Of a DNA stretch of 35,677 nucleotides, positions 1-6,660 are shown in pieces; positions within the stretch are counted from its first letter, which is position 1, and each line of letters starts with the position of its first letter. Made by a program: the position numbers and the translations under genes. The notes beneath the pieces are model-generated. The model was not told the origin of the DNA, did no database searches, and was given only the letters and a program-made list of their open reading frames with translations. Source of the DNA: a virus; the IMG/VR virus record IMGVR_UViG_3300030406_002290, positions 1 to 35,677 of that record, one strand, 5' to 3'.

Positions 1-749
1 GATGAAGCTGTCTGGTACACAGATAATCCATCTGCTTGGTTATCTTTAATTGTAATCTTGTTTGCGTTTATGTTTTCTAAGTTCAGAGTTTTGCAAGTAT
101 TTCTATTAAAAATTAACCTACCTATCTCAATTCTGGTATTGTTTCCATCAATTAAGATTGCCTCTGTTTTGCCTGTAGGAAGTGTTGAGCCTTGCCCATT
201 GGTTGTAAAAGAAGTTGCTACGTTTACATTAGATATATCAATAGTTTCTACTGGAGTATCATTTAAAACTACTCTTAAAGTGTTAGTTGTAACTTCATTC
301 TTAAACTGTTCTTCTAGTTCAGAGTTAGGTATTTCTGATGGTGCAAGATATACACCTGCATCACGATTACTAAACGATCTTTCTGCTAATATAGTTTCGT
401 TTACAACTACACCAGTACCTACAGTAGAACCAACAGCTAAGAAACTCATAGCCATCTGTGGACTAAATCCTAGTTTGAGAAGCATATTGTATGGACTTGC
501 CAGAACTTGAAAGAACCTGTGCCACTTCTTACTTTCTTGATCTAGGTAATCAACCTTAGCCATTACATAATCTCTAATGATAAGGCCTTTCTTATAGGCT
601 TGTATTGAAAGTAAAACTGGAGAATATAGAATAGAAAATATCATTCTTTTAAATGCTTTTGCAATCTCAAAGAAGAATCTTCCAAAACCTTTTACAACCT
701 TTACAGGTATTCCTGCTATTGTTTTGATTGCTTTTATTATCTTTTTCAT
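1..749 (-). CDS. Hypothetical virion or membrane-associated protein, cut by the window edge
   Basis: I do not recognise this family. The frame runs leftward from ATG at 749 and is still open at base 1 (249 codons). If base 1 is joined to base 35677, it closes after two more codons with TGA at 35673-35671, giving 251 residues. The N-terminus is basic and amphipathic (MKKIIKAIKTIAG), followed by hydrophobic stretches near residues 35-50 and 95-115. The C-terminal half is rich in Asn, Thr and Ile and looks beta-structured. The start codon overlaps the stop of the preceding small membrane-protein gene (ATGA). Its position at the distal end of the late operon, after small membrane proteins, suggests a virion or lysis-stage role, but this is inference. 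The reading frame is secure and the function is not. Confidence 0.75.
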   Translation of the reverse strand, partial: MKKIIKAIKTIAGIPVKVVKGFGRFFFEIAKAFKRMIFSILYSPVLLSIQAYKKGLIIRDYVMAKVDYLDQESKKWHRFFQVLASPYNMLLKLGFSPQMAMSFLAVGSTVGTGVVVNETILAERSFSNRDAGVYLAPSEIPNSELEEQFKNEVTTNTLRVVLNDTPVETIDISNVNVATSFTTNGQGSTLPTGKTEAILIDGNNTRIEIGRLIFNRNTCKTLNLENINANKITIKDNQADGLSVYQTAS

Positions 750-847
750 CTTGAATATATTTCTCCAATCACAATTATTGCTGCAAGGCATACGCCAAGA
801 CCAACAACTGTGGCTGTTATTTCTTTCTTTACTTTCTTCCTACTCAC
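746..847 (-). CDS. 33-residue single-span membrane protein (GTG start)
   Basis: A short frame starts at GTG 847 and stops at TGA 748-746, overlapping the next ATG by 4 nt. The product has a basic N-terminus (MSRKKVKKE) and one hydrophobic helix of about 20 residues (TATVVGLGVCLAAIIVIG). This fits an inner-membrane protein with its N-terminus in the cytoplasm. The GTG overlaps the last codons of the upstream two-helix protein, so translation is probably coupled. No ATG is available in this frame and the Shine-Dalgarno match is poor. Being packed between two genes, with overlaps on both sides, supports coding. A lysis-accessory or small holin role is possible but unproven. Confidence 0.5.
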   Translation of the reverse strand: MSRKKVKKEITATVVGLGVCLAAIIVIGEIYSR

Positions 848-992
848 TTTCCAATACTTTCATGCCTAGTGCTATTATACCACCAACACATCCAGTTGCT
901 ATTTCGTTGTACTCATAGACTATTCCAATGCTTGATAATATACCTAGAACAATGATTGCTAAAAATATTTGTGGTCTAAGTTTTCCCATCAT
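840..992 (-). CDS. Small two-helix membrane protein, candidate holin
   Basis: The frame gives 50 residues, starting MMGKLRPQ. There are two hydrophobic segments, about residues 9-25 (FLAIIVLGILSSIGIVY) and 32-45 (ATGCVGGIIALGMK), joined by a short acidic turn (EYNE). Small size, two helices and a charged C-terminus are typical of class II phage holins, which make holes in the inner membrane at lysis time. The start overlaps the stop of the preceding basic-protein gene (AATGATG), and the GTG of the next membrane protein overlaps its end. No endolysin is adjacent, so the holin assignment rests only on topology and position. Confidence 0.6.
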   Translation of the reverse strand: MMGKLRPQIFLAIIVLGILSSIGIVYEYNEIATGCVGGIIALGMKVLESE

Positions 993-1114
993 TTCTTTTT
1001 CTTCCTTCTAAGTTTCTTAAAGTCTGCACCTGTAATCTTGTTTCTTGGAGGTGCAACTCTAGCTATCTTCATCTGTGCCTTACTGTATTTCTTTTTACCT
1101 TTTGGTTTTGGCAT
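989..1114 (-). CDS. Small basic phage protein (41 aa)
   Basis: This 41-residue Lys/Arg-rich protein starts MPKPKGKKKYSKAQMKIAR, has the motif PPRNKITGADFKKLRRKKKK and then stops. I associate proteins with this kind of ending (NKIT..DF..LR.KKK) with the structural-gene end of marine phages, where they recur as conserved hypotheticals. That is recollection, not a search. The start overlaps the previous stop as TAATG, and the end overlaps the next ATG. The very high positive charge suggests nucleic-acid contact, for example with packaged DNA. It may be a minor virion protein. Confidence 0.7.
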   Translation of the reverse strand: MPKPKGKKKYSKAQMKIARVAPPRNKITGADFKKLRRKKKK

Positions 1115-1398
1115 TACTTCTTTCCTTTCTTTTTCTTGTGTCTTTTTGCGAAGTTTCTGGCAGCCTCTTTACTACCAAATCCCCATGCTTTAAGAGCTAA
1201 CTTGAGTCTAGTAGGTCTACCTTTCTTGTCTTTGAGAGGGCCTGCCATGCCACCAAATCGTGCAGCAAAGCTAACTCGTCTAGGGGATGTACCTGATTTA
1301 AGTGGTCTTTTGAGATTTGATCCTTCAGTTCTTTTGAAAAACTTTCGGCCTGCTTCGTTTAGTCCACCTTTTGGATTCTGATATTTCTTCTTAGGCAT
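1114..1398 (-). CDS. Small basic protein, DUF6321-like
   Basis: The product is 94 residues and strongly basic. It begins with a KGGLNEAGRKFFKRTEGSNL block and has a central RRVSFAARFGGMAGPLKD segment followed by KKGRPTRLKLALKAWGFG. The order GGLN..GR..F..T.GS.L, then R..SF..R..GM.GP..D.KG.PTR..LAL..W, matches my memory of DUF6321, a small domain widespread in viruses. The C-terminus is a run of Lys/His/Arg. The start overlaps the stop of the upstream basic gene by 8 nt. The molecular role is unknown, and DNA or RNA binding is plausible from charge. Confidence 0.75.
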   Translation of the reverse strand: MPKKKYQNPKGGLNEAGRKFFKRTEGSNLKRPLKSGTSPRRVSFAARFGGMAGPLKDKKGRPTRLKLALKAWGFGSKEAARNFAKRHKKKKGKK

Positions 1399-1633
1399 TT
1401 CTTACAGCCTTCCTTACTTTTCTGGAGTATTTAGCACGACTACCTACGCCACCAGCCTTACGTTTCTTACGATTACTTGCAGCTTTCTCTGCTGCAGTCA
1501 TCCTGTCACGCACTGATTTTGGTAAGTATCTGCCTCGTTTGCTTTTAGGTTTCTTTTCGTCACCCTTAGTAACATAACCCCAGTTCTGCTTACTCCATTT
1601 AGCAAGAGATTTCTGTGACTTTTTTCTAGCCAC
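1391..1633 (-). CDS. Small basic protein with W-W-Y and RGRYLP motifs (GTG start)
   Basis: I place the start at GTG 1633, giving 80 residues beginning MARKKSQKSLAKWSKQNWGY. In-frame GTGs at 1642 and 1645 would add three or four residues, and no ATG exists in this frame. Key features are KWSKQNWGYVTKG, then KRGRYLPKSVRDRMTAAEKA, then a basic tail. I recall similar DUF5872-like small proteins from marine phages, annotated as hypothetical. The GTG overlaps the TAG of the upstream gene (GTGGCTAG), as with the ATGGCTAG junction two genes upstream. The function is unknown. The charge suggests nucleic-acid contact. Confidence 0.7.
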   Translation of the reverse strand: MARKKSQKSLAKWSKQNWGYVTKGDEKKPKSKRGRYLPKSVRDRMTAAEKAASNRKKRKAGGVGSRAKYSRKVRKAVRNA

Positions 1634-1832
1634 GATAACCACCACCCTTAGCTTTATACTGCCTTGCTAACATTTGAGCCTTTCTTGCAGACCATTTACC
1701 CGGTGCACCACCTTTAGATCCACGCTTTATCTTTTCAAATAAACGCTTTCTCATAGTGGGCTTGGTGTAATTACCAGCCTCATTTACACGAGACTTGGTT
1801 TTCTTTTTAGTTGTTTTTTTTCTACTTGCCAT
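1626..1832 (-). CDS. Small basic protein (68 aa)
   Basis: This 68-residue, very basic protein has an N-terminal Lys/Thr run (MASRKKTTKKKTKSR), the motif VNEAGNYTKPTMRKRLF and the ending KWSARKAQMLARQYKAKGGG. Its VNEAGNYTKPTMRKR and KAQ.LA..Y segments resemble small proteins often found beside tail genes in marine phages. It overlaps the upstream 73-aa gene by 11 nt and the downstream basic gene by 8 nt. No catalytic motif is seen. It belongs to a run of five basic genes that may act together on DNA in the virion. Confidence 0.75.
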   Translation of the reverse strand: MASRKKTTKKKTKSRVNEAGNYTKPTMRKRLFEKIKRGSKGGAPGKWSARKAQMLARQYKAKGGGYRG

Positions 1833-2043
1833 TTCCTTTTAGTATACCTAGTCCATTTTTACCTGCAAGAGTAAGCCACTCTTGAGGAGTAACCTTGCCG
1901 TCTTCAAGTATATCTGCAAATAGGTTTCCTATTCTTACAAGCTCTTCTTTTTCATCTACATTTTTAAGTGTAGCCAAGAAGAACTTAACGATATTCTTGT
2001 ATGGTTGAGGCATCAAAGGTAGTAACGATGTAAATAGTTTCAT
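1822..2043 (-). CDS. Hypothetical protein (73 aa)
   Basis: The product is 73 residues and starts MKLFTSLLPLMPQPYKNIVK, with an amphipathic N-terminus. A C-terminal segment, ILEDGKVTPQEWLTLAGK, resembles one EF-hand-like helix-loop-helix, although one loop is too little to claim calcium binding. It overlaps the neighbours by 11 nt downstream and 4 nt upstream, so coupling is tight. It is the only non-basic member among the small genes here. I do not recognise a specific family. Phage-encoded proteins of this size and shape are sometimes annotated as holin-like or hypothetical. Confidence 0.65.
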   Translation of the reverse strand: MKLFTSLLPLMPQPYKNIVKFFLATLKNVDEKEELVRIGNLFADILEDGKVTPQEWLTLAGKNGLGILKGNGK

Positions 2044-2234
2044 CTTCCTACTGCTTTCTGTGATTGTTTGTGGGCTGCTGAGAACGAAGCACCCTTAGAC
2101 ATTCTTTTCTTCATGTCTCTTAGATGCTTTGCTGTGTGGTGTTTGCCATGTTTTTTCATAGCTTGCTGTTGCCTAGCTGTAAGGCCCGTTAGACTAACAC
2201 CTTTAACTTTAACTGTTTTTGTTTTACTAGCCAT
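2040..2234 (-). CDS. Small basic protein (64 aa)
   Basis: This Lys/His-rich protein starts MASKTKTVKVKGVSLTGLT and has a helical ARQQQAMKKHGKHHTAKHL segment followed by MKKRMSKGASFSAAH. The pattern L..RQ...MKKH..HHT..H...M...M..G.SF..AH..A is one I recall from conserved small phage proteins of unknown function. The high His and Lys content suggests binding to DNA or anions. Its ATG overlaps the previous stop by 8 nt (ATGGCTAG), and its end overlaps the next start (ATGA). Confidence 0.7.
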   Translation of the reverse strand: MASKTKTVKVKGVSLTGLTARQQQAMKKHGKHHTAKHLRDMKKRMSKGASFSAAHKQSQKAVGR

Positions 2235-2472
2235 TTACTTTCTCTTCTTTTTTTTCATTCCGTTTTTTTTCTTCTTCATTCCCATCCCTTTTCCCATTTT
2301 CTTTTTGGTTGTGTGGTAAGGCATTATCTGCTCCTTTTATTAGTTTATTTGCTTTGATCATTTGCAGTTCTAGTTCTTTTATTCGCAGGTCACGAACTGC
2401 TAACAGAGTGTTTAAATCTGCTATTGCATCTATATATTCTTGTTCACTTGGCATCTTATTTTTTAACTCCAT
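2227..2472 (-). CDS. Coiled-coil hypothetical protein (81 aa)
   Basis: The 81-residue product has an N-terminal predicted helix with heptad spacing (DLNTLLAVRDLRIKELELQM, residues about 19-38) and a charged, disordered tail of Lys, Glu and Asn. It overlaps the end of the upstream 208-aa coiled-coil gene by 17 nt. That context suggests the two proteins could associate, perhaps as fibre chaperones or minor tail components. No family is recognised. Confidence 0.65.
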   Translation of the reverse strand: MELKNKMPSEQEYIDAIADLNTLLAVRDLRIKELELQMIKANKLIKGADNALPHNQKENGKRDGNEEEKKRNEKKEEKVNG

Positions 2473-3082
2473 TTAACTTTTTAAAATCTTTAGGGTCTAA
2501 TATATGTTTATAATCTTTATTAATTGTTGCTAAAGGACCAAGCACATTTAATACTTCTGCTTGATTACTACCTTGCGTAAGTGTTACTGCTCGTTTCTGT
2601 AATCTAATTTCCATAGCTTCTTTGCCTGTTTCAAAATTATATACATCAGTATTATCAAAACTGCCATCATCAAACTCTTTTTTTAATTTTGACCACAGTT
2701 TAATTTCTCTGTATCTGTCCTTTGCTACTCGCAATAAACCACTTAAACCAAATTCAAGTTCATCAATTTTTATTTCTAACCTTCGTTTTTGATATGTGTT
2801 AGTTTCTTTTTGATATTGTTCTTTTGCTTCTTCTATATCAATAATTAGGTTTCTGTAAGCAAAAGAATCTTGGGTTAACTGTTCATACATAACTGCTTGT
2901 TCTCTTACACATTGCCAATATTTAGTAGCATTTGTAGGTTGTTTACCATCTTGCAAGACAGAGTATCTCATTTCAGCTTCTGTTCTATATATTTGGTTTT
3001 TTTCTACATTTTCTTCTAGCTCTTGTTTTAATTCTGCTAGTTCTTTGTTTTGTTCATCTGATAAAACTGGAAATTCATTCAT
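2456..3082 (-). CDS. Coiled-coil protein downstream of the fibre genes (208 aa)
   Basis: The protein is 208 residues and mostly helical, with charged heptads from about residue 8 to 120 (for example DEQNKELAELKQELEENV) and a second helical part to about 175. There is no signal peptide or membrane segment. It follows the 100-aa gene with an 8-nt overlap and precedes another short coiled-coil gene. Helical proteins coded right after tail fibres are often fibre-assembly factors or minor tail components, and that role is inferred here from position only. I do not recognise the family. Confidence 0.7.
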   Translation of the reverse strand: MNEFPVLSDEQNKELAELKQELEENVEKNQIYRTEAEMRYSVLQDGKQPTNATKYWQCVREQAVMYEQLTQDSFAYRNLIIDIEEAKEQYQKETNTYQKRRLEIKIDELEFGLSGLLRVAKDRYREIKLWSKLKKEFDDGSFDNTDVYNFETGKEAMEIRLQKRAVTLTQGSNQAEVLNVLGPLATINKDYKHILDPKDFKKLNGVKK

Positions 3083-3377
3083 TTACAATACTCCAATATG
3101 TGTCTATATCTGTTAATGCTACCATGCTTGATTTTTCTGTACCATATTCAATCGGTCTATTATCGTCATCATGTTCATTTTCTACATAAGTTTTCCATAA
3201 TGTTTTTGCTTGTGCTTCTGTCTTTTCTGTATAGCCAGTATTATTTGCTAACCACCTGTTTAAACTGCCACCCTCTTGTAATTTTACTAAAGTAGGTGTA
3301 AGTATCTTAGGTTTCATGCCATTGTATTGTCCTGTAGTAAATGTAAAAGTATTTGTAATTGTGTAATATTTTGCCAT
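3075..3377 (-). CDS. Hypothetical protein after fibre gene (100 aa)
   Basis: The product has 100 residues, is mildly acidic and soluble, and starts MAKYYTITNTFTFTTGQYNG. It has no motif I can name. The start overlaps the stop of the 340-aa fibre gene (TAATGGC) and its end overlaps the next gene by 8 nt, so it is translated with the fibre module. A fibre chaperone or small tail protein is possible. The evidence is positional only. Confidence 0.65.
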   Translation of the reverse strand: MAKYYTITNTFTFTTGQYNGMKPKILTPTLVKLQEGGSLNRWLANNTGYTEKTEAQAKTLWKTYVENEHDDDNRPIEYGTEKSSMVALTDIDTYWSIVNE

Positions 3378-4399
3378 TATCTATCGTAAAGACTAATTCT
3401 TGTTGATGCGTTACTATATCCACTACCACCTTCACGTCCACCAAATTGTGCAGTAGCTATACTTCCTGCTTGTGTTGTTGAGTTACTTGAACCATTTGGA
3501 TAACTATGACTACCACCAGTTGACCAACTACCACCACTAAATAATTGCATAGTTGAACTACCAGTATAATTTTTTATAGTGTGATAATGGTCATTTTCAG
3601 TACCACCACCTACACCACCACTACCTGATGCTGGTGCATTGTTACTACCTACACTCCAATTTGCTCCATCAAAGGAATAATGTTTATTTATGTTACCTCT
3701 GCTACAACTTGTTGAATGAGTTGAATAGTAGCCACAACTTATTCTTAATGAAGCATGACTTGAACCACCACCAAATTGATAAGCAGGACCATAAACAGCA
3801 CCTATAAAATTTGCTTCTTCTGTCCAGCTAGCTTGATCCCACGACATGTGGTAATCAGCGTTCATATCGCAATTACCAGATGATGTACCACCTACAAAAG
3901 AAACATCACCTGCCGAAGTTCCATGTCCTGAACCACCTTGAAAATAAACTTTGCTAGGAGAAGCTATAGATGACCAACTTCCACTACCCATTTCATAAGC
4001 ACTATTACCTGAAACATAAGAACCACTACTTGTTCCACCACCTACAACAGCACTTGTTGCTCCACCAGCACCTGCCATAATGCCTGATATACCAATAGTT
4101 TGTCCAGAACCTATTGTGTCATTTACACCATCGTATTCTTCCTCATCATTTTCTCTATCTGATAAACCACCTGTGCCATTACCACCAATAATTGCCATAG
4201 CAGACCTTGCTGAACCTTGTGCTGAAAAAAAATTACTTCTAGCAGTATTAAGTGAATCACCACTTGCTGACCAAGTACCAGCAGATAAACCTGTAAACTC
4301 TAAGCCATTTAATTTAGCTATATCGTTGTCTGTTTTACCATTAAACTTTTCAATGGTAGTTATTTCTTTTGCATTTACTTTTTCTATTTCGTTAGCCAT
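3377..4399 (-). CDS. Gly/Ser-rich tail fibre or adhesin
   Basis: This 340-residue protein has a short N-terminal region (MANEIEKVNAKEITTIEKFNG) that looks like an attachment segment, followed by a long low-complexity Gly/Ser/Asn/Thr region with aromatic residues. Segments such as QGSARSAMAIIGGNGTGG and ATAQFGGREGGSGYSNAST resemble the repeats of marine phage fibre proteins with GG-turn, propeller-like or collagen-like surfaces. It begins MANE, as does the fibre gene just upstream, and starts at a TAATGGC junction. The probable role is receptor contact at the distal tail. Confidence is moderate because low-complexity sequence can mislead family assignment. Confidence 0.7.
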   Translation of the reverse strand: MANEIEKVNAKEITTIEKFNGKTDNDIAKLNGLEFTGLSAGTWSASGDSLNTARSNFFSAQGSARSAMAIIGGNGTGGLSDRENDEEEYDGVNDTIGSGQTIGISGIMAGAGGATSAVVGGGTSSGSYVSGNSAYEMGSGSWSSIASPSKVYFQGGSGHGTSAGDVSFVGGTSSGNCDMNADYHMSWDQASWTEEANFIGAVYGPAYQFGGGSSHASLRISCGYYSTHSTSCSRGNINKHYSFDGANWSVGSNNAPASGSGGVGGGTENDHYHTIKNYTGSSTMQLFSGGSWSTGGSHSYPNGSSNSTTQAGSIATAQFGGREGGSGYSNASTRISLYDR

Positions 4400-6660
4400 T
4401 ACGCATGCTCTATTTCATCTATACTTGGCATAATGAAAGCAGTATTTGCTGCTATTGCTACACCAATTCTTTGAACAATATCTCCATCTGCTGCTGTATC
4501 AGAAGCAGTTGTTGTTAATGCACCACTACTGCCTGTAATTATAATTGGAGAACCTGCTGAAAAACTATAAGTATCATCATGATAAATTCCTAGTGTTAGT
4601 ATTTGTACTGTTGCACCAGAACTAACTGAAGACATTGCAATTCCTATTGCAGGTTTACCTGTAACGCTACTAAAATCAACATCTGGGTGTTGTGCTTTAC
4701 CATTGCTGTCTACATATACTGCTTTACCCTCTGTTAAACTAGCACCAGCTTCCATTGTTATTGAAATACCATGACCAGAATGTTCATCTCCAAAGTCATG
4801 AGCTTCTGTAGAGCCACCAATTTTTATAACTTTTTGTTTTGATAAATTAATATCATCGTCAGCAGTAAAGCCACCAGTAAATGTAGCAGCCTGTGGGAAT
4901 GTAACTCCACCACCATCTGCTATTGTTAGTGCATTATCTCCGTCAGTAAAGTCAATCGTTGCTGTTTCCACTGAACCACTTACATCTAAATTACCAGCTA
5001 CACTAAGAACTCCATCTGCTAATGTCATTAAGTCTGTATCGTCAGTATGCCCAATGGTTGTGCCATTTGTAATTACATTGTCTACTGTAAGAGTAGTAAG
5101 TGTACCAACACTTGTTAAGTTAGACATAGAAGTTATCTCACTACCAAAATATGTAGCAAATGTTTCAACGCTAGTTTGTTTCATAGTGCCACCATCGTTA
5201 GTAACAATTCCATCTCCATCTGCTACTGCTGTTGTACCCACAGATGTATTACCATCCATAATATTAAGTTCTGTTGCAGTAGCGTCTACTGCTGCTAACT
5301 TAGTAAAGTCAGCTTGTACCAATCCTGATACACCATCAAGTAAATTAAGTTCCGTAGCAGTTGATGTAAGAGCTACATCTTCGTTTATTTTTGGTGATGT
5401 AAGCGTTTTGTTGGTTAGTGTTTGAGTTGTGTCATCACCAACTAAATTTGTAGCAGCAGCAGGTAATACTACTGTTACATTTCCAGAGTAAGCAGAGTGT
5501 GGTGATGCTTGTAATTGCGTGTAATGTGCGTTTGATGATTCACAGTAAAATCTTACATAAGACTCTGCACCTGCGTTCTTAATTGATATAGCACCTGACT
5601 CTATGTCTACACCATTAGAACCATCAATCCTTACTACACCTGTTCCGTGAGGTGTAAGTGCTATGTTTCTGTTACTAGCACCTGTTACTATTCCGTGTGT
5701 AAGTACATCTAAATCTCCACCAAGTTCTGGTGAAGTGTCCTCTACAACATTTGATATTGCACCTGATGTTGCTAAACCAGCTACGATAGCACTTCTAGAT
5801 ATCTTTTTCAAACCACCACCTGATGTGTCTACTGCTATGAATACATCATCATTTGCTACTGTAGATATTTCTGATAAATCACCAACTGCTGTTGATGCAA
5901 ATGAACTTCCATTGGCAACCAATAAGTTACCAGAAGTGTTTGTTCCCATAGCCAAAGCATCTGTATTTACTGTGCCATCAAAATAGGCATCTTTAAATTC
6001 AAGTGAGCTTGTACCTAAATCAACATCGTTGTCTGTAACTGGTGCTAAAGCTCCATCAATTAACTTGATTTGATCTGCTGCTCCTGCTCTAAATATAATA
6101 TTGTTATCTGTGCCAAAATCTATATCGTTATCAGCATCCCTACCTATTACAAGACTTGTGTTTAATATAGATGTAATTGCTGTTTCTGCACCACCAGTTA
6201 ATACTGCTGTGCCACCAACTGTAATTGCATCAGCTTCTAGTGTTCCATCAAAGAAACCATCTTTAAATTGTAGAGAGGATGAGCCTAAGTCTATGTCATC
6301 ATCTGTTACAGGTAATAATGCACCATTAGTAAGTTTAATCTGGTCTGCACCATCAGCTCTAAATAAAATTGTGTTGTCAGTTGCAAAGTCGATGTCATTG
6401 TCTGCATCTCTACCTACAACCAAAGCTGTGTTAAGAACAGAAGTTACTCCTGTAAGTGCTGCTGTCCATGCAGGTATTCCACTGCTTACTTCCAAAACTT
6501 TACCTGCTGAACCTATTGCTAGTTTTATTAACTGACTGCTTGAGCTAGCATATATTAAATCTCCAGTTGCTTGGGAGTCAAGAACGTGTCCTGTCGTAGA
6601 TTCATACTCAGTCTGTGATAGCTGAGAACCTACTGTTGAGTGTTTAAATTCATTTGCCAT
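4399..6660 (-). CDS. Tail fibre protein with duplicated 90-residue unit
   Basis: The 753-residue protein has a fibre architecture. The N-terminus (about 1-70) includes SQTEYESTTGHVLDSQATGD. Two copies of a unit (about residues 73-148 and 163-238, period 90) each contain VGRDADNDIDF, LFRA/IFRA..ADQIKL and a PVTD.D.DLG(S/T)SSL.FKD ending. The middle (about 410-520) carries LTNKTLTSPKINEDVALTST and two TATELN-type motifs, which are classic phage fibre-shaft sequences. The C-terminus is a compact domain (about 640-753) with GKAVYVDSNGKA and a repeat of hydrophobic strands, probably the tip. The likely role is host recognition. The call as a fibre is firm, while the receptor is unknown. Confidence 0.85.
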   Translation of the reverse strand: MANEFKHSTVGSQLSQTEYESTTGHVLDSQATGDLIYASSSSQLIKLAIGSAGKVLEVSSGIPAWTAALTGVTSVLNTALVVGRDADNDIDFATDNTILFRADGADQIKLTNGALLPVTDDDIDLGSSSLQFKDGFFDGTLEADAITVGGTAVLTGGAETAITSILNTSLVIGRDADNDIDFGTDNNIIFRAGAADQIKLIDGALAPVTDNDVDLGTSSLEFKDAYFDGTVNTDALAMGTNTSGNLLVANGSSFASTAVGDLSEISTVANDDVFIAVDTSGGGLKKISRSAIVAGLATSGAISNVVEDTSPELGGDLDVLTHGIVTGASNRNIALTPHGTGVVRIDGSNGVDIESGAISIKNAGAESYVRFYCESSNAHYTQLQASPHSAYSGNVTVVLPAAATNLVGDDTTQTLTNKTLTSPKINEDVALTSTATELNLLDGVSGLVQADFTKLAAVDATATELNIMDGNTSVGTTAVADGDGIVTNDGGTMKQTSVETFATYFGSEITSMSNLTSVGTLTTLTVDNVITNGTTIGHTDDTDLMTLADGVLSVAGNLDVSGSVETATIDFTDGDNALTIADGGGVTFPQAATFTGGFTADDDINLSKQKVIKIGGSTEAHDFGDEHSGHGISITMEAGASLTEGKAVYVDSNGKAQHPDVDFSSVTGKPAIGIAMSSVSSGATVQILTLGIYHDDTYSFSAGSPIIITGSSGALTTTASDTAADGDIVQRIGVAIAANTAFIMPSIDEIEHA

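Noticed and set aside
58-510. Rightward 150-codon ORF at the left edge
   Set aside because: It is antisense to the well-formed leftward frame 749-1, which has an overlapping upstream gene and closes across the ends.
3377-4399. Diversity-generating retroelement acting on the fibre
   Set aside because: No reverse transcriptase and no template/variable repeat pair are present in the window.
5054-6535. Long rightward ORFs opposite the fibre gene
   Set aside because: They mirror the reverse strand of repetitive Ser/Thr/Val codons in the fibre, have no SD and no recognisable product.
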